From NCBI GenBank assembly GCA_035548175.1, contig DASZTO010000014.1, positions 13,912 through 77,911 of the forward strand: a stretch of DNA of 64,000 nt. Reading direction: 5' to 3'. Positions 52,578-60,831 of this stretch are shown here, piece by piece. Numbering within the stretch: the first letter of the stretch is position 1; every line of letters begins with the position of its first letter. The notes under the pieces are model-generated. The model saw only the letters and a list, made by a program, of their open reading frames with translations, was not told the DNA's origin and searched no databases. The position numbers were made by a program, and so were the translations under genes. Source of the stretch: CALCHA01 sp035548175 (GTDB lineage Bacteria; Planctomycetota; Phycisphaerae; WQYP01).

Positions 52578-53618
52578 TTACTTCGGCAGCCACCTTTCCG
52601 CATTCGTGCGATACAGCTTGAGCAGCACGTCCGGTGGAAGCTCGACACCTTGCAGCCGCGGAATGCCATCGGCGGGAGACCGGTCGAATGTTCCGGTGGC
52701 GGGGTTGAAGCCCTGGCCGCCATCGGGGTCTGCGATCGGCGACGCAATGACCTCAGCAGATTCCCATGTCTTCTGGTGCACCCAGTAGCGCGACGCGTAG
52801 TGATCCCAGTCGTACTTGTCGCCCACCACCAGATCAGAGCCAAAGAGGATGCGATCCTGGTAAGCGATGATGAAATCGCGCACCGCCTGGGCGGATTGCT
52901 CCGCCACCGCGCGGGCGATCCACTTGGTCGCGGACATGTCGATGATGTAATGCGGGAACCGGTCGAGCCGTTTAGCCAAGGCGTCGATCGCTTCCAGCGA
53001 CCCGCCGAAGTGCGCTCCCATGTGGATGCGGTCGGGATATCGCTCCAGCATGCGCTCGAGCTGCGCGAACTGGTCGGAAAAAGTCCCGTAAGTTCCATCC
53101 GCATACACGCCTTTGCCATAGAACCACGCCTTGGGATCGCCGACATGCGTCATGAAGTGATAGCCCAGATCGTACGCATGTTTCGCCACGCCCAAAATGC
53201 GCGGATCATCCAGCGTGATGCCCCAGCGGCGGCACGTTCCGGGAGCCGCGTGGAACTTGATCATCCGCGCGCCATGCCCGAAAAATTCCTCGATCCGCCG
53301 GTGCCAATCCTCGACAAACGCATCATCGAATGTCATCTGTGGTTTCCACGCCGGCACCGCGATGAAGCGAAACTGCCCCGGAAATTCCGTCTGCAAGGGC
53401 ACGACGTGCTCGAGCTGGCACATCGTGTAAAACTGCGTCACGCCGTACGCCGCCGCCACCTCGACCAAAAGCCGCGTCAACGCCGGCTCACGCGTGTGAT
53501 TGTGCACATCCAAAATCCCCCCCGGCACCTTCACCTTGTGCGGCGGAATCTCCCGGAAATTCACGCCGGTAAGATTATGAGCAGGGGGCGCGGGGGAAGC
53601 GGAAGCGTCAGACGACAT
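52578..53618 (-). CDS. Amidohydrolase_2 family metal hydrolase
   Basis: 346 aa. TIM-barrel amidohydrolase: ILDVHNHTREP holds the first metal His pair, followed by MIKFHAAPGTCRRWGITLDD, HFMTHVGDPKAWF, DRIHMGAHFGGS and ILFGSDLVVGD with the late catalytic Asp. Similar proteins act as decarboxylases or hydrolases of small aromatic or lactone substrates. The ATG at 53618 has a perfect AGGAGG 6 bases upstream. It diverges from the SDR gene with a 136-base shared upstream region. Confidence 0.88.
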   Translation of the reverse strand: MSSDASASPAPPAHNLTGVNFREIPPHKVKVPGGILDVHNHTREPALTRLLVEVAAAYGVTQFYTMCQLEHVVPLQTEFPGQFRFIAVPAWKPQMTFDDAFVEDWHRRIEEFFGHGARMIKFHAAPGTCRRWGITLDDPRILGVAKHAYDLGYHFMTHVGDPKAWFYGKGVYADGTYGTFSDQFAQLERMLERYPDRIHMGAHFGGSLEAIDALAKRLDRFPHYIIDMSATKWIARAVAEQSAQAVRDFIIAYQDRILFGSDLVVGDKYDWDHYASRYWVHQKTWESAEVIASPIADPDGGQGFNPATGTFDRSPADGIPRLQGVELPPDVLLKLYRTNAERWLPK

Positions 53619-53754
53619 AGAGACCTCCTGAAACTCGGGCAGGCAATTGTAGCGGGGATACCGGGATGCGTGGCGACCGTTTACAATGCCGCCGCACGTC
53701 TTTCGAGCGTTCGCTCCCCGGCACCGCGGTTTCTTTTTCCGAGAAGGACTCTCC

Positions 53755-54543
53755 ATGACCGAGCATGTGGCGATTGTGACCGGTGGCAGCCGGGGAATTG
53801 GGCGCGGCATTGCCGAGGGGCTCGGCCGGTTGAAGTGGCGGGTGGTCGTCAACTATGCCCGCAACGAGGGCGCGGCCAGGCAGGTCGTCGAGGCCATTGA
53901 AAAAGCCGGCGGCCGGGCGCTGGCGGTGCAGGGAGACATCGGCAGTTCAGCGGATCGGGAAGGCCTCGTGGATCAGACCCTCGCCGCCTTTGGGCGGGTC
54001 GACCTGCTGGTCAACAACGCCGGCGTCGCTCCCAGCGTGCGCGCCGATCTGCTCGAGGCCGGTGAAGATTCTTTCGATCGGCTGATGAACATCAACCTCA
54101 AGGGTCCTTATTTCCTCACCCAGCGCGTGGCCCGGGAAATGGTCCGCGAAATCAAGGAGCCCAAAAGCAAGCGGCCGTCGGACCTGCACCCCGCGATCGT
54201 GATCATCTCATCGATCTCCGCCTATACCGCCTCGATCAACCGCGGCGATTACTGCGTCGCCAAGGCCGGCCTGGCCATGATGACCAAGCTCTACGCCGCG
54301 CGCCTCGCCGAATACGGCATCAACGTCTACGAAATCCGTCCCGGCGTCATCGAAACCGATATGACCGGACCCGTAAAGGCCAAGTATGACAAAATGATCG
54401 CCGAGGGTCTCACCCCCATCGCCCGCTGGGGCAGGCCCGACGATATCGCCAAGGCGGTCATCGCCGTGGCCATGGGGCTGCTGCCATTCTCCACGGGCGA
54501 GGTGATCAACGTGGACGGCGGCTTTCACATGCGCCGGCTGTAA
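53755..54543 (+). CDS. FabG-like short-chain dehydrogenase/reductase
   Basis: 262 aa. Rossmann NAD(P)-binding motif TGGSRGIG, NNAG, catalytic Ser in IISSISAYTAS, and Y-x-x-x-K in DYCVAKAG; ends with GEVINVDGGFH. It is annotated in many genomes as 3-ketoacyl-ACP reductase, but the substrate cannot be fixed because no fatty-acid genes adjoin. An insert (EIKEPKSKRPSDLHP) lengthens the loop before the active-site Ser. GAGAAGGA lies before the ATG at 53755. Confidence 0.9.
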   Translation: MTEHVAIVTGGSRGIGRGIAEGLGRLKWRVVVNYARNEGAARQVVEAIEKAGGRALAVQGDIGSSADREGLVDQTLAAFGRVDLLVNNAGVAPSVRADLLEAGEDSFDRLMNINLKGPYFLTQRVAREMVREIKEPKSKRPSDLHPAIVIISSISAYTASINRGDYCVAKAGLAMMTKLYAARLAEYGINVYEIRPGVIETDMTGPVKAKYDKMIAEGLTPIARWGRPDDIAKAVIAVAMGLLPFSTGEVINVDGGFHMRRL

Positions 54544-54606
54544 GCGACGCCGCCCGCGTGGCGGCTCGGGGGGCGGGGGAACGATCCGCCCCAAACCCCC
54601 GGCTGA

Positions 54607-55647
54607 TCACTTGTCCCGGGCCGTCACGTACTGCGCCGCTTCGATCAGCGCCTCGCGCGCTTCGCTCGGCGGCAGGATGTCCAACGCCCTGATCGCTTCC
54701 TCCACCAGCCCCTGCGCACGCTGGCGGGCGTAACCGATCGAATCGCTCGGCCCGATCAACTGCCGCACGCGCTCCACACGATCCAGGTCCTGGCTTTCCA
54801 GCAGCGCAATCAGCAGGTCGCGATGCTGCGGCGCCCCGTGCGCGAGAAAATGAATCAGCGGCAGCGTCAGTTTGCCCTTCTCGATGTCCGTGCCCAGCGA
54901 CTTGCCCACGGTTTTCTGCTGGCCCACGATATCCAAAACGTCGTCCACGATCTGAAACGCCAGCCCCAGGTGCCGCCCGTACGCCGCCAGCGCGTCGACC
55001 ACCTCCGGCCGCTCGGTGGCGTACATCGCGCCCAGCCGGCAGCACGCCTCGGTAAGCGCTGCGGTTTTCCGGTAGATGATCAGGAAGTAGGTCTGTTCGT
55101 CGAGCTGCCAGTTGTGCCGGTGGTAGTTCTGCGTCAGCTCGCCCTCGCACAGAATATTTGTCGTCTGCCCAATCAACCGGCTGGCCGTCAGCGTGCCCGC
55201 GCGCGGCTCCCCCCGCAACCGGCTGCACAAATGAAAGGCGTGCGAAATCAGGTAATCCCCCAGCAGCACCGCCGCTTCGTTGCCATGCAGGTGGTTGATC
55301 GTCGCCCCGCGGCGCCGCACCTCCGCGCCGTCCAGGATGTCATCGTGCACCAGCGTCGCCATGTGCACCATTTCCACCACCGTCGCCAGCGTGATGTGAT
55401 CGTCGCTGAGCCCCTCGGCCGAATCACCGGCGGCCGTGCCGGCGAGCAGCACCAGCGTCGGCCGGAGCATCTTTCCCCGGAACCGCGCGACGTGCGTGAC
55501 CAGTTGGTTGACATTGGCCAGATCGGAGGCGAGTTCGCAGGCGAAAAGCGCCTCGACGGCCTCCAGCTGCGGAGAGATGAGCTGAGCCAGCGCTGGAGCG
55601 ACGGGAGCGGGGGGGCTCGGGGGGCGCGCGGCGGGCAGGACGGGCAT
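54607..55647 (-). CDS. Trans-polyprenyl diphosphate synthase (IspB-like)
   Basis: 346 aa. All-helical prenyltransferase making long-chain isoprenoid diphosphates (quinone side chains) from FPP/IPP. First Asp-rich motif DDILD (102-106) with RRRG, second DDVLD (235-239), RGKMLRPTLVLL at the entrance. A Pro-rich leader of 20 residues precedes the fold. Chain length cannot be read with certainty. A candidate operator palindrome lies about 65 bases upstream of the ATG at 55647. Confidence 0.9.
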   Translation of the reverse strand: MPVLPAARPPSPPAPVAPALAQLISPQLEAVEALFACELASDLANVNQLVTHVARFRGKMLRPTLVLLAGTAAGDSAEGLSDDHITLATVVEMVHMATLVHDDILDGAEVRRRGATINHLHGNEAAVLLGDYLISHAFHLCSRLRGEPRAGTLTASRLIGQTTNILCEGELTQNYHRHNWQLDEQTYFLIIYRKTAALTEACCRLGAMYATERPEVVDALAAYGRHLGLAFQIVDDVLDIVGQQKTVGKSLGTDIEKGKLTLPLIHFLAHGAPQHRDLLIALLESQDLDRVERVRQLIGPSDSIGYARQRAQGLVEEAIRALDILPPSEAREALIEAAQYVTARDK

Positions 55648-55711
55648 GCGTCATCCTTCCGGTAAAACGGACGGACAGGGGGGAGAATCAAACCTCCGTG
55701 AACCACGAACG

Positions 55712-55727
55712 TTCAATTCTTATTGAA
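55712..55727. promoter_or_regulatory. Palindrome TTCAAT-N4-ATTGAA upstream of the polyprenyl synthase
   Basis: Perfect 6-base dyad with 4-base spacer, directly downstream of a minus-strand TATACT (55728-55733). The position near the expected transcription start suits an operator; the protein is unknown. Confidence 0.4.
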
Positions 55728-55851
55728 AGTATAAAAACAATTGACGCAATGTCCAGAGAAGTTCGTGAAATTTTGCACAAGTCCCCACGCCGCCCACACC
55801 CAGCCCCGCCCGCATTCTAATTCCGCTCGCCGCCGCCCACAATTCACCACC

Positions 55852-56634
55852 TCACGACCCCGCCTCATCCCACGCTCGCCGCAGCCGGTCCCGCGACATC
55901 TTCAGGTACGTCCGATCCGGCGAGAACACCTCCAGCGTGATCGGCCCGTCATACCCGCTCTTCTTCACCGCCCCCACATGCCCGACCCACTCCATCCGCC
56001 CCACACCCAGCGGCAAGTGCAGATCGCGATCCCCGCCGTTGTTGTCGTGCAAATGCACGTGCGCCAGCCGCCGGCCAAACCGCTGAAGAATCTCCTCCGT
56101 CGTGTTGTGCGCCACCTGCAGGTTCGCATGGCCGATGTCCAGGTGCAGCCCTAGCTCGGGCATCGGGTCCAGCAGCTCCGCCAGCTCCGCCGGCGTGTTG
56201 AAGACCCCCGGCAGGTTTTCGATCATCAGGCCCACCCCGAGCTTTTGCGAAGTCTCCCGCAGTTCGCCAAGCGTCTGAAGATTGCGTTGAATCCAGAATG
56301 GCCGCTCGTGCATCGGGATGTGCCGGTCGGGATGCAGATTCATCCACCTGGCGCCAACCTGGGCGAAAACTTCCAGGCAGCGTTTACATTCTGCGACCGA
56401 TCCCTGGCGGACTTCCTCAAACGGGCTGGCGAACGGCAGATAATACGCCGTATGCCCGACCACCCGCATGCCATGGTCCTCCAGCGCGTGCCGCACGTCG
56501 CGCGGATTCACCAGCCAACTGCTTGCCCCCGGCGGCTCGAGCGTCAAATCGATGAAGTCCAGGCCCAGGTCCGCCATCCATTTGATCTCGCCCAGCACGT
56601 TCTCGCGCGGATGGTTCATGGCGCCGATCAGCAT
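55852..56634 (-). CDS. Sugar phosphate isomerase/epimerase (xylose isomerase-like TIM barrel)
   Basis: 260 aa. AP_endonuc_2-type barrel. Metal ligands appear in GLMIENLPG (Glu), LHLDIGHAN (Asp, His), AHVHLHDNNG and ITLEVFSP (Glu). The substrate is unknown. MLIGAMNHPRENVLGEIKWM is a typical start. It is 15 bases downstream of the nucleotidyltransferase stop, so the two are cotranscribed. Confidence 0.87.
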   Translation of the reverse strand: MLIGAMNHPRENVLGEIKWMADLGLDFIDLTLEPPGASSWLVNPRDVRHALEDHGMRVVGHTAYYLPFASPFEEVRQGSVAECKRCLEVFAQVGARWMNLHPDRHIPMHERPFWIQRNLQTLGELRETSQKLGVGLMIENLPGVFNTPAELAELLDPMPELGLHLDIGHANLQVAHNTTEEILQRFGRRLAHVHLHDNNGGDRDLHLPLGVGRMEWVGHVGAVKKSGYDGPITLEVFSPDRTYLKMSRDRLRRAWDEAGS

Positions 56635-56649
56635 GGCGTATCCTCCCAG

Positions 56650-57447
56650 TCATGATGCAGTCCCCGCGGCGCCGGCTCTCCCAGAGGTCGCGGTCGTCGC
56701 GGTGGGACCGAACCAATCACGGGAGTCCAGCATGCGGATATGCTCCCGATCGACCTCCGGCGCATGCGGACCGACCCGTGCCGGTGTGATGCCCAGCGCC
56801 GCCCACACCTCTCCCGGCACCAGCTCGTGGGCTTTTTCCGGACACGCCCACGAGAACACTTCAAGCAGCGCCGCCAGCACCGGCCGATCCTCGCCGACGC
56901 GCGCCAGAAAATGCTTCCAGTCCAAAGTCGCCGCCCGGTTGTACAAAATGTTCAGCAGATCGCCCCAGTCGCAGCGGTCGCGCTGCAGGATGTACAGCTT
57001 TGCCCACATCAGCTCTTCCGGCGGAAGCAGGCGCAGCGCCGTGCCGCGGATATTCACCGCATCCCCCCGCGTCAGCCACGCTTCATCCACCTGGGCCCGA
57101 TAATTGGCCATCTGCCAGATGATATCGACAATAATGCCCTGGCCATCGTGCGATCGGTAAATCCATTGACGGTCATAGGACTGAACGTCGTAGTAATCCC
57201 GCAGACCCGCCGCTCGTGTCGCTTCGATCAAGCCTTCCCGCTGCGCCGGCAGCACGTATAGGTCCATGTCCTTGGTATTCCGGCAGCGGTTTGCGTAATG
57301 CGAAAAAGCCAGCCCGCCCCCGATGACGAAGCGGATGCCGCGCTTTTGGGCATCGGCGATCACGCGGTGATACACGGCCCATTGATCGTCGGGCACGAGA
57401 TGACACCAGTCGATCGTGGGGGAGGTCGGCGGCGGGGAGGGGTTCAT
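56650..57447 (-). CDS. Nucleotidyltransferase-fold protein
   Basis: 265 aa. Minimal nucleotidyltransferase core IRFVIGGGLAFSHYANRCRN then TKDMDLYVL, with GG and the D-x-D acidic pair, and a third acidic residue in IIVDIIWQM. The C-terminal helical part includes LPPEELMWAKLYILQRDRCD, as in AbiEii/MNT-type or kanamycin-nucleotidyltransferase-like proteins. No antitoxin partner adjoins. The ATG at 57447 has GGGAG upstream; the longer frame to 57507 is rejected. Confidence 0.8.
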   Translation of the reverse strand: MNPSPPPTSPTIDWCHLVPDDQWAVYHRVIADAQKRGIRFVIGGGLAFSHYANRCRNTKDMDLYVLPAQREGLIEATRAAGLRDYYDVQSYDRQWIYRSHDGQGIIVDIIWQMANYRAQVDEAWLTRGDAVNIRGTALRLLPPEELMWAKLYILQRDRCDWGDLLNILYNRAATLDWKHFLARVGEDRPVLAALLEVFSWACPEKAHELVPGEVWAALGITPARVGPHAPEVDREHIRMLDSRDWFGPTATTATSGRAGAAGTAS

Positions 57448-57490
57448 GGGTGCTCCCGGGGTCAGGTGCAAAAATAGTCGAAGTATCCTC

Positions 57491-57520
57491 TTGCAAACGC
57501 TGTGCACGGTCAGGCATATA
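57491..57520 (+). promoter_or_regulatory. Candidate apaG promoter
   Basis: TTGCAA (57491-57496), 18-base spacer, CATATA (57515-57520), about 35 bases upstream of the ATG at 57555. Confidence 0.4.
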
Positions 57521-57554
57521 GGGGGTAAGAAATAACAGCAGAGGATTTAGCCGT

Positions 57555-57950
57555 ATGCCCACGCCTGCGCTGAGTGACACGACGACCGACGGAATCCGCG
57601 TCGGTGCCACCGCGTTCTACATTCCCGAGGAATCCTCCCCCGACGAAGATCGCTATGTGTTCGGATACCGGATAGTCATCGTGAACGAAGGGCTGCATCC
57701 GGCCACGCTCCGGTCACGCCATTGGGTCATCATCGACGCCGAGGGGCAGGCCAAGGAAGTCTCTGGCGATGGCGTCGTCGGACAGCAGCCGCGCCTCTCC
57801 CCCGGCCAGGCGTTCAAATACACGTCGTACTGTCCGCTGGGCACGTCCTGGGGAACCATGGAAGGCACCTATCACTTCACGCGCGATACCGGCGATGAAT
57901 TCGACGTCGTCATCGGCCGGTTTTACCTCGCCACGGGTAAGAAACGATAA
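57555..57950 (+). CDS. apaG: ApaG domain protein
   Basis: 131 aa, the usual ApaG length. Immunoglobulin-like ApaG/DUF525 fold: YVFGYRIVIVNEGLHPATLR, SRHWVIIDAEGQ, EVSGDGVVGQQPRLSPGQAF and SWGTMEGTYHF. In enterobacteria it affects cobalt and magnesium efflux phenotypes, but the biochemical role is not settled. Monocistronic, converging on ispD with 17 bases between the genes. Confidence 0.93.
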   Translation: MPTPALSDTTTDGIRVGATAFYIPEESSPDEDRYVFGYRIVIVNEGLHPATLRSRHWVIIDAEGQAKEVSGDGVVGQQPRLSPGQAFKYTSYCPLGTSWGTMEGTYHFTRDTGDEFDVVIGRFYLATGKKR

Positions 57951-57967
57951 ACGCACCGCGGCGCGGC

Positions 57968-58699
57968 TCACCATTCCGCTTCGCCGAAGGGGTTGAGCGG
58001 GGTCTTGGATTTGGGTTTGGGCAGGTGGTTGAGAAGGTCCTTGCCCAGGCGGACGACTTCGTCGGAATCCATGCGCATGTTGAAGCGCGACCCGGCCAGC
58101 GTGGCGATGCGCTGGCCCGAAAGCACCAGCAGTTCGGCATCATCCATCGCAGCCTTGCCTTCACGCTGAGCGTAGGCGTTCACCAGGGGCGCCCGGCGGA
58201 AAATCTGCGGCGACTGCACCTCGCTGACCGCGGACATCTCGACATACTCCGCGACGCGCAAACCGTCCAGGTCCGCAAAGGCGCTGCGTGATGGCAGCAC
58301 CGGAACCACCCCGGCGACCTCCTTCGCCGCGGCCAAACCGTCTTCCAGCGCATCGAGCAGCGTGAATGGCACGGCGGGGCAGCAGCCGTCGTGGATCAGG
58401 ACGGTGTCGATGTCGTCGTGGAGTTTTTCGAGGGCCTGCTGGACGCAGCCGAACCACTCCGATCCGCCGCCGGCGACGGTGACGCCCTGGAAGCCCAGGT
58501 GGGAGGAGAAGCGGTCGCGCATTTCTTCCATGTCGTCGGGGCGCACCACGACGATACGCTGGGCGATGTGGTTGCGGGGGGTGTAAAGTTCGATGGTGCG
58601 AAGGAACACCTCGCGGCCGTCGATTTTGGAAAACGGGCGCAAGGCGTTTTTGGCGACGAAAGCGGGGGCGACGATGGGGATGATGACGGCAAGCTTCAT
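57968..58699 (-). CDS. IspD-like cytidylyltransferase with degenerate nucleotide loop
   Basis: 243 aa. Overall IspD fold: GREVFLRTIELY, IVVVRPDD, VTVAGGGSEWFGCVQQALE, VLIHDGCCPAVPFTLLDAL, SEVQSPQIFRRAPLVNAY, ending in the substrate-binding region TLAGSRFNMRMDSDEVV. The N-terminal signature that binds CTP (AAGxGxRMG ... PK) is replaced by IVAPAFVAKNALRPFSKI, and the conserved D-A-x-RP becomes D-G-CCP. It is a related but altered enzyme; true MEP-pathway function is doubtful. Confidence 0.82.
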   Translation of the reverse strand: MKLAVIIPIVAPAFVAKNALRPFSKIDGREVFLRTIELYTPRNHIAQRIVVVRPDDMEEMRDRFSSHLGFQGVTVAGGGSEWFGCVQQALEKLHDDIDTVLIHDGCCPAVPFTLLDALEDGLAAAKEVAGVVPVLPSRSAFADLDGLRVAEYVEMSAVSEVQSPQIFRRAPLVNAYAQREGKAAMDDAELLVLSGQRIATLAGSRFNMRMDSDEVVRLGKDLLNHLPKPKSKTPLNPFGEAEW

Positions 58700-58851
58700 G
58701 AGGCGATCTCCCGGAACACGGTCCAGCGCATGATTCTACGCGCGCGCCGGCGGGAGGAGTACCGGCCGGGCGCTGCGCGCGTGGGTGGAAGCGCGGCGGT
58801 GAGCGGAGTATTATTCCCCGACTTCAGGTTCAAACTTGTGAAGGGATGGCC

Positions 58852-59613
58852 ATGCCTCTGTTTGATTCCACCGGCAAGCTGGTATTGCCCACGCGGTCCA
58901 ACGTTGCCGACACGCCGGGGGCGGGATACCAGGTCGAGGCGCTGGGGAACATGCTGCCGAATTTGATGCCGGGGCGTCCGGCGCACGACGCCATCGCCCC
59001 GCGGAACGCCGAATACACGCGCTATCGCGAGATGACCGTCGACCAGATGCTGCTGGAAAATCGCGTGGTTTTCCTCGTGGGCGAGATCAACCATGTGTCG
59101 AGTTACAACGTCATCATGCGGCTGCTGTATCTCCAGAGCATCCGCAAGGACCAGGACATCATGTTGTACGTCAACTCGCCGGGCGGCAGCGTGGACGACA
59201 CGCTGGCGATGTACGATACGATGAAGTTCCTGACCTGCGACGTGCAGACTTTTTGCATCGGGCAGGCGATGTCGGGCGGGGCGGTCATCCTCGCGGCCGG
59301 CAGCAAGGGCAAGCGCTATGCGCTGCCGCACGCCAAGGTGATGATCCACCAGCCCTTCGGCGGCATCTGGGGCCAGACCGAAGACATCGCGATCCAGGCG
59401 CAGGAGATCATCAAAACCAAGAAAACGCTGACCGAACTGCTCTCCCGCCTCACCGGCCAGCCGCTCGAGCGCATCGCCGAGGACCAGGAGCGCGACAAGT
59501 ATTTCGACGCCCACGAGGCCAAGGCGTATGGCCTGGTGGATGATGTGCTCGAGGAAAACGACCGGCACAAAAAGGAAGAGATCGCCAGCCAGCAGGAGAG
59601 CAAGCCGCGCTGA
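58852..59613 (+). CDS. clpP: ATP-dependent Clp protease proteolytic subunit
   Basis: 253 aa. Serine protease subunit forming a barrel with Clp ATPases. Triad intact: S141 (GQAMSGGAVILAAG), H166 (VMIHQPFGG), D215 (ERDKYFD). The nucleophile box reads AMSGGA instead of the common AASMGA. An N-terminal extension of about 50 residues precedes the fold, and a charged tail follows. ATG 58852 is preferred over 58846 by AAGGGA spacing. No clpX follows. Confidence 0.92.
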   Translation: MPLFDSTGKLVLPTRSNVADTPGAGYQVEALGNMLPNLMPGRPAHDAIAPRNAEYTRYREMTVDQMLLENRVVFLVGEINHVSSYNVIMRLLYLQSIRKDQDIMLYVNSPGGSVDDTLAMYDTMKFLTCDVQTFCIGQAMSGGAVILAAGSKGKRYALPHAKVMIHQPFGGIWGQTEDIAIQAQEIIKTKKTLTELLSRLTGQPLERIAEDQERDKYFDAHEAKAYGLVDDVLEENDRHKKEEIASQQESKPR

Positions 59614-59694
59614 GGCGCCTGCCCCGACGGTTGACGTGCCCCCGTGGGCGGCTGACACTGCCGGGGAGAATGCCGGTTTCCGCAGGGAATGCTC

Positions 59695-60831
59695 ATGGCT
59701 GAACGCGCGGTGTTTCTGGATCGCGACGACACGCTGATCGACAACGATGGCTACCTTGGCGATCCGTCGAAGGTGAAGCTGCTGACCGGCGCCGCCACGG
59801 CGCTCTCGGCGATCCGGGCGCTGGGGTATCGGCTGATCGTGGTGTCGAACCAGTCGGGGGTGGCGCGCGGCATGTTCGATGAGACGGCGGTCGAGGCCGT
59901 CAATCAGGAGATGTGCCGGCAATTGCGTGAACAGGCCGGGGCGCACATCGACGCTTCCTATTACTGCCCTTACCATCCGGAAGCTCCCATCGCGGAATAC
60001 CGGGTGGACCATGAGTGGCGGAAGCCCAAGCCGGGGATGCTGTTGCAGGCGGCGGCGGATTTCGGGCTGGATCTGGCGCAGAGCTGGATGATCGGCGACC
60101 AGCCCCGGGATGTGGCGGCGGGGGCGGCGGCGGGCTGCCGGACGATTCTGCTGCGCGATCCGGAGAAACACGCCAAGGCGGTGGCCACTGGCGAGGCCGA
60201 TCCGCCGGCGCTGCAGGTGTCGCCGAATTTCATCGTGCGGACACTGGCGGATGCGGCGCGGATCATCGCGCGGGAGGGGCGGAATCCGCCGACATCCGGC
60301 AGCAGCGCGCCGCTGGCCGGGCCGGTGAGCAATCCGCCGGTGGCGGAGGCGGCGGCGCCGGTGTCAAATGCCGCGACGCCGGCGGAAGCGACGGCCGCGG
60401 CGGCCCAGGCGGCGCCGGCGGCTTTGCCCGCGGCGGAATTGACGCCCAGTCTGGAGGCGGCGGTGGAAAAAATTGCGGAACGACTCTCGCGGCAGATGAT
60501 GTCGCAAGCCGTCCAGGCGCCGGCGAACACTGACAAGCTCACGCGGACGCTTGATGACCTGGTGGCGCAATTGCGGCAGCAGAACCGGCATGCGGACCTG
60601 GAGCCGGAGTTCTCGCTGGCCAGGCTCGCGGCGCTGATCGTGCAGATCATCGCACTGGTGGTGTTCGTCATCGGGTTGTACATGCTGGTGACGGCGGGCG
60701 TGACGCTCAAGGACTGGACGGCCGTGGCGCAGATCCTGGTGAACCTGGAACGCACGATGGGGTTCCTGCTGGCGGCGGTGTTTTTGCAGGTGGCGGCGCT
60801 GGCGCTGTTGATGGTGTCGCGCCAGCGGTGA
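59695..60831 (+). CDS. HAD phosphatase (GmhB-like) fused to a C-terminal membrane domain
   Basis: 378 aa. Residues 1-180 are a histidinol/heptose-bisphosphate phosphatase: VFLDRDDTLIDNDGYLGDP (nucleophile DxD), VVSNQSGVARG, WRKPKPGML and SWMIGDQPRDVAAG. The zinc-binding loop is altered (CPYHP, then DHEW in place of CxC). An Ala/Pro-rich linker of about 80 residues and an amphipathic helix lead to two TM helices (about 308-334 and 353-374). AGGGA is 6 bases before ATG 59695. Confidence 0.87.
   Translation: MAERAVFLDRDDTLIDNDGYLGDPSKVKLLTGAATALSAIRALGYRLIVVSNQSGVARGMFDETAVEAVNQEMCRQLREQAGAHIDASYYCPYHPEAPIAEYRVDHEWRKPKPGMLLQAAADFGLDLAQSWMIGDQPRDVAAGAAAGCRTILLRDPEKHAKAVATGEADPPALQVSPNFIVRTLADAARIIAREGRNPPTSGSSAPLAGPVSNPPVAEAAAPVSNAATPAEATAAAAQAAPAALPAAELTPSLEAAVEKIAERLSRQMMSQAVQAPANTDKLTRTLDDLVAQLRQQNRHADLEPEFSLARLAALIVQIIALVVFVIGLYMLVTAGVTLKDWTAVAQILVNLERTMGFLLAAVFLQVAALALLMVSRQR

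Noticed and set aside
56650..57447. AbiEii-type abortive infection toxin
   Set aside because: The nucleotidyltransferase core is present, but there is no AbiEi antitoxin gene beside it and its neighbour is a metabolic isomerase.
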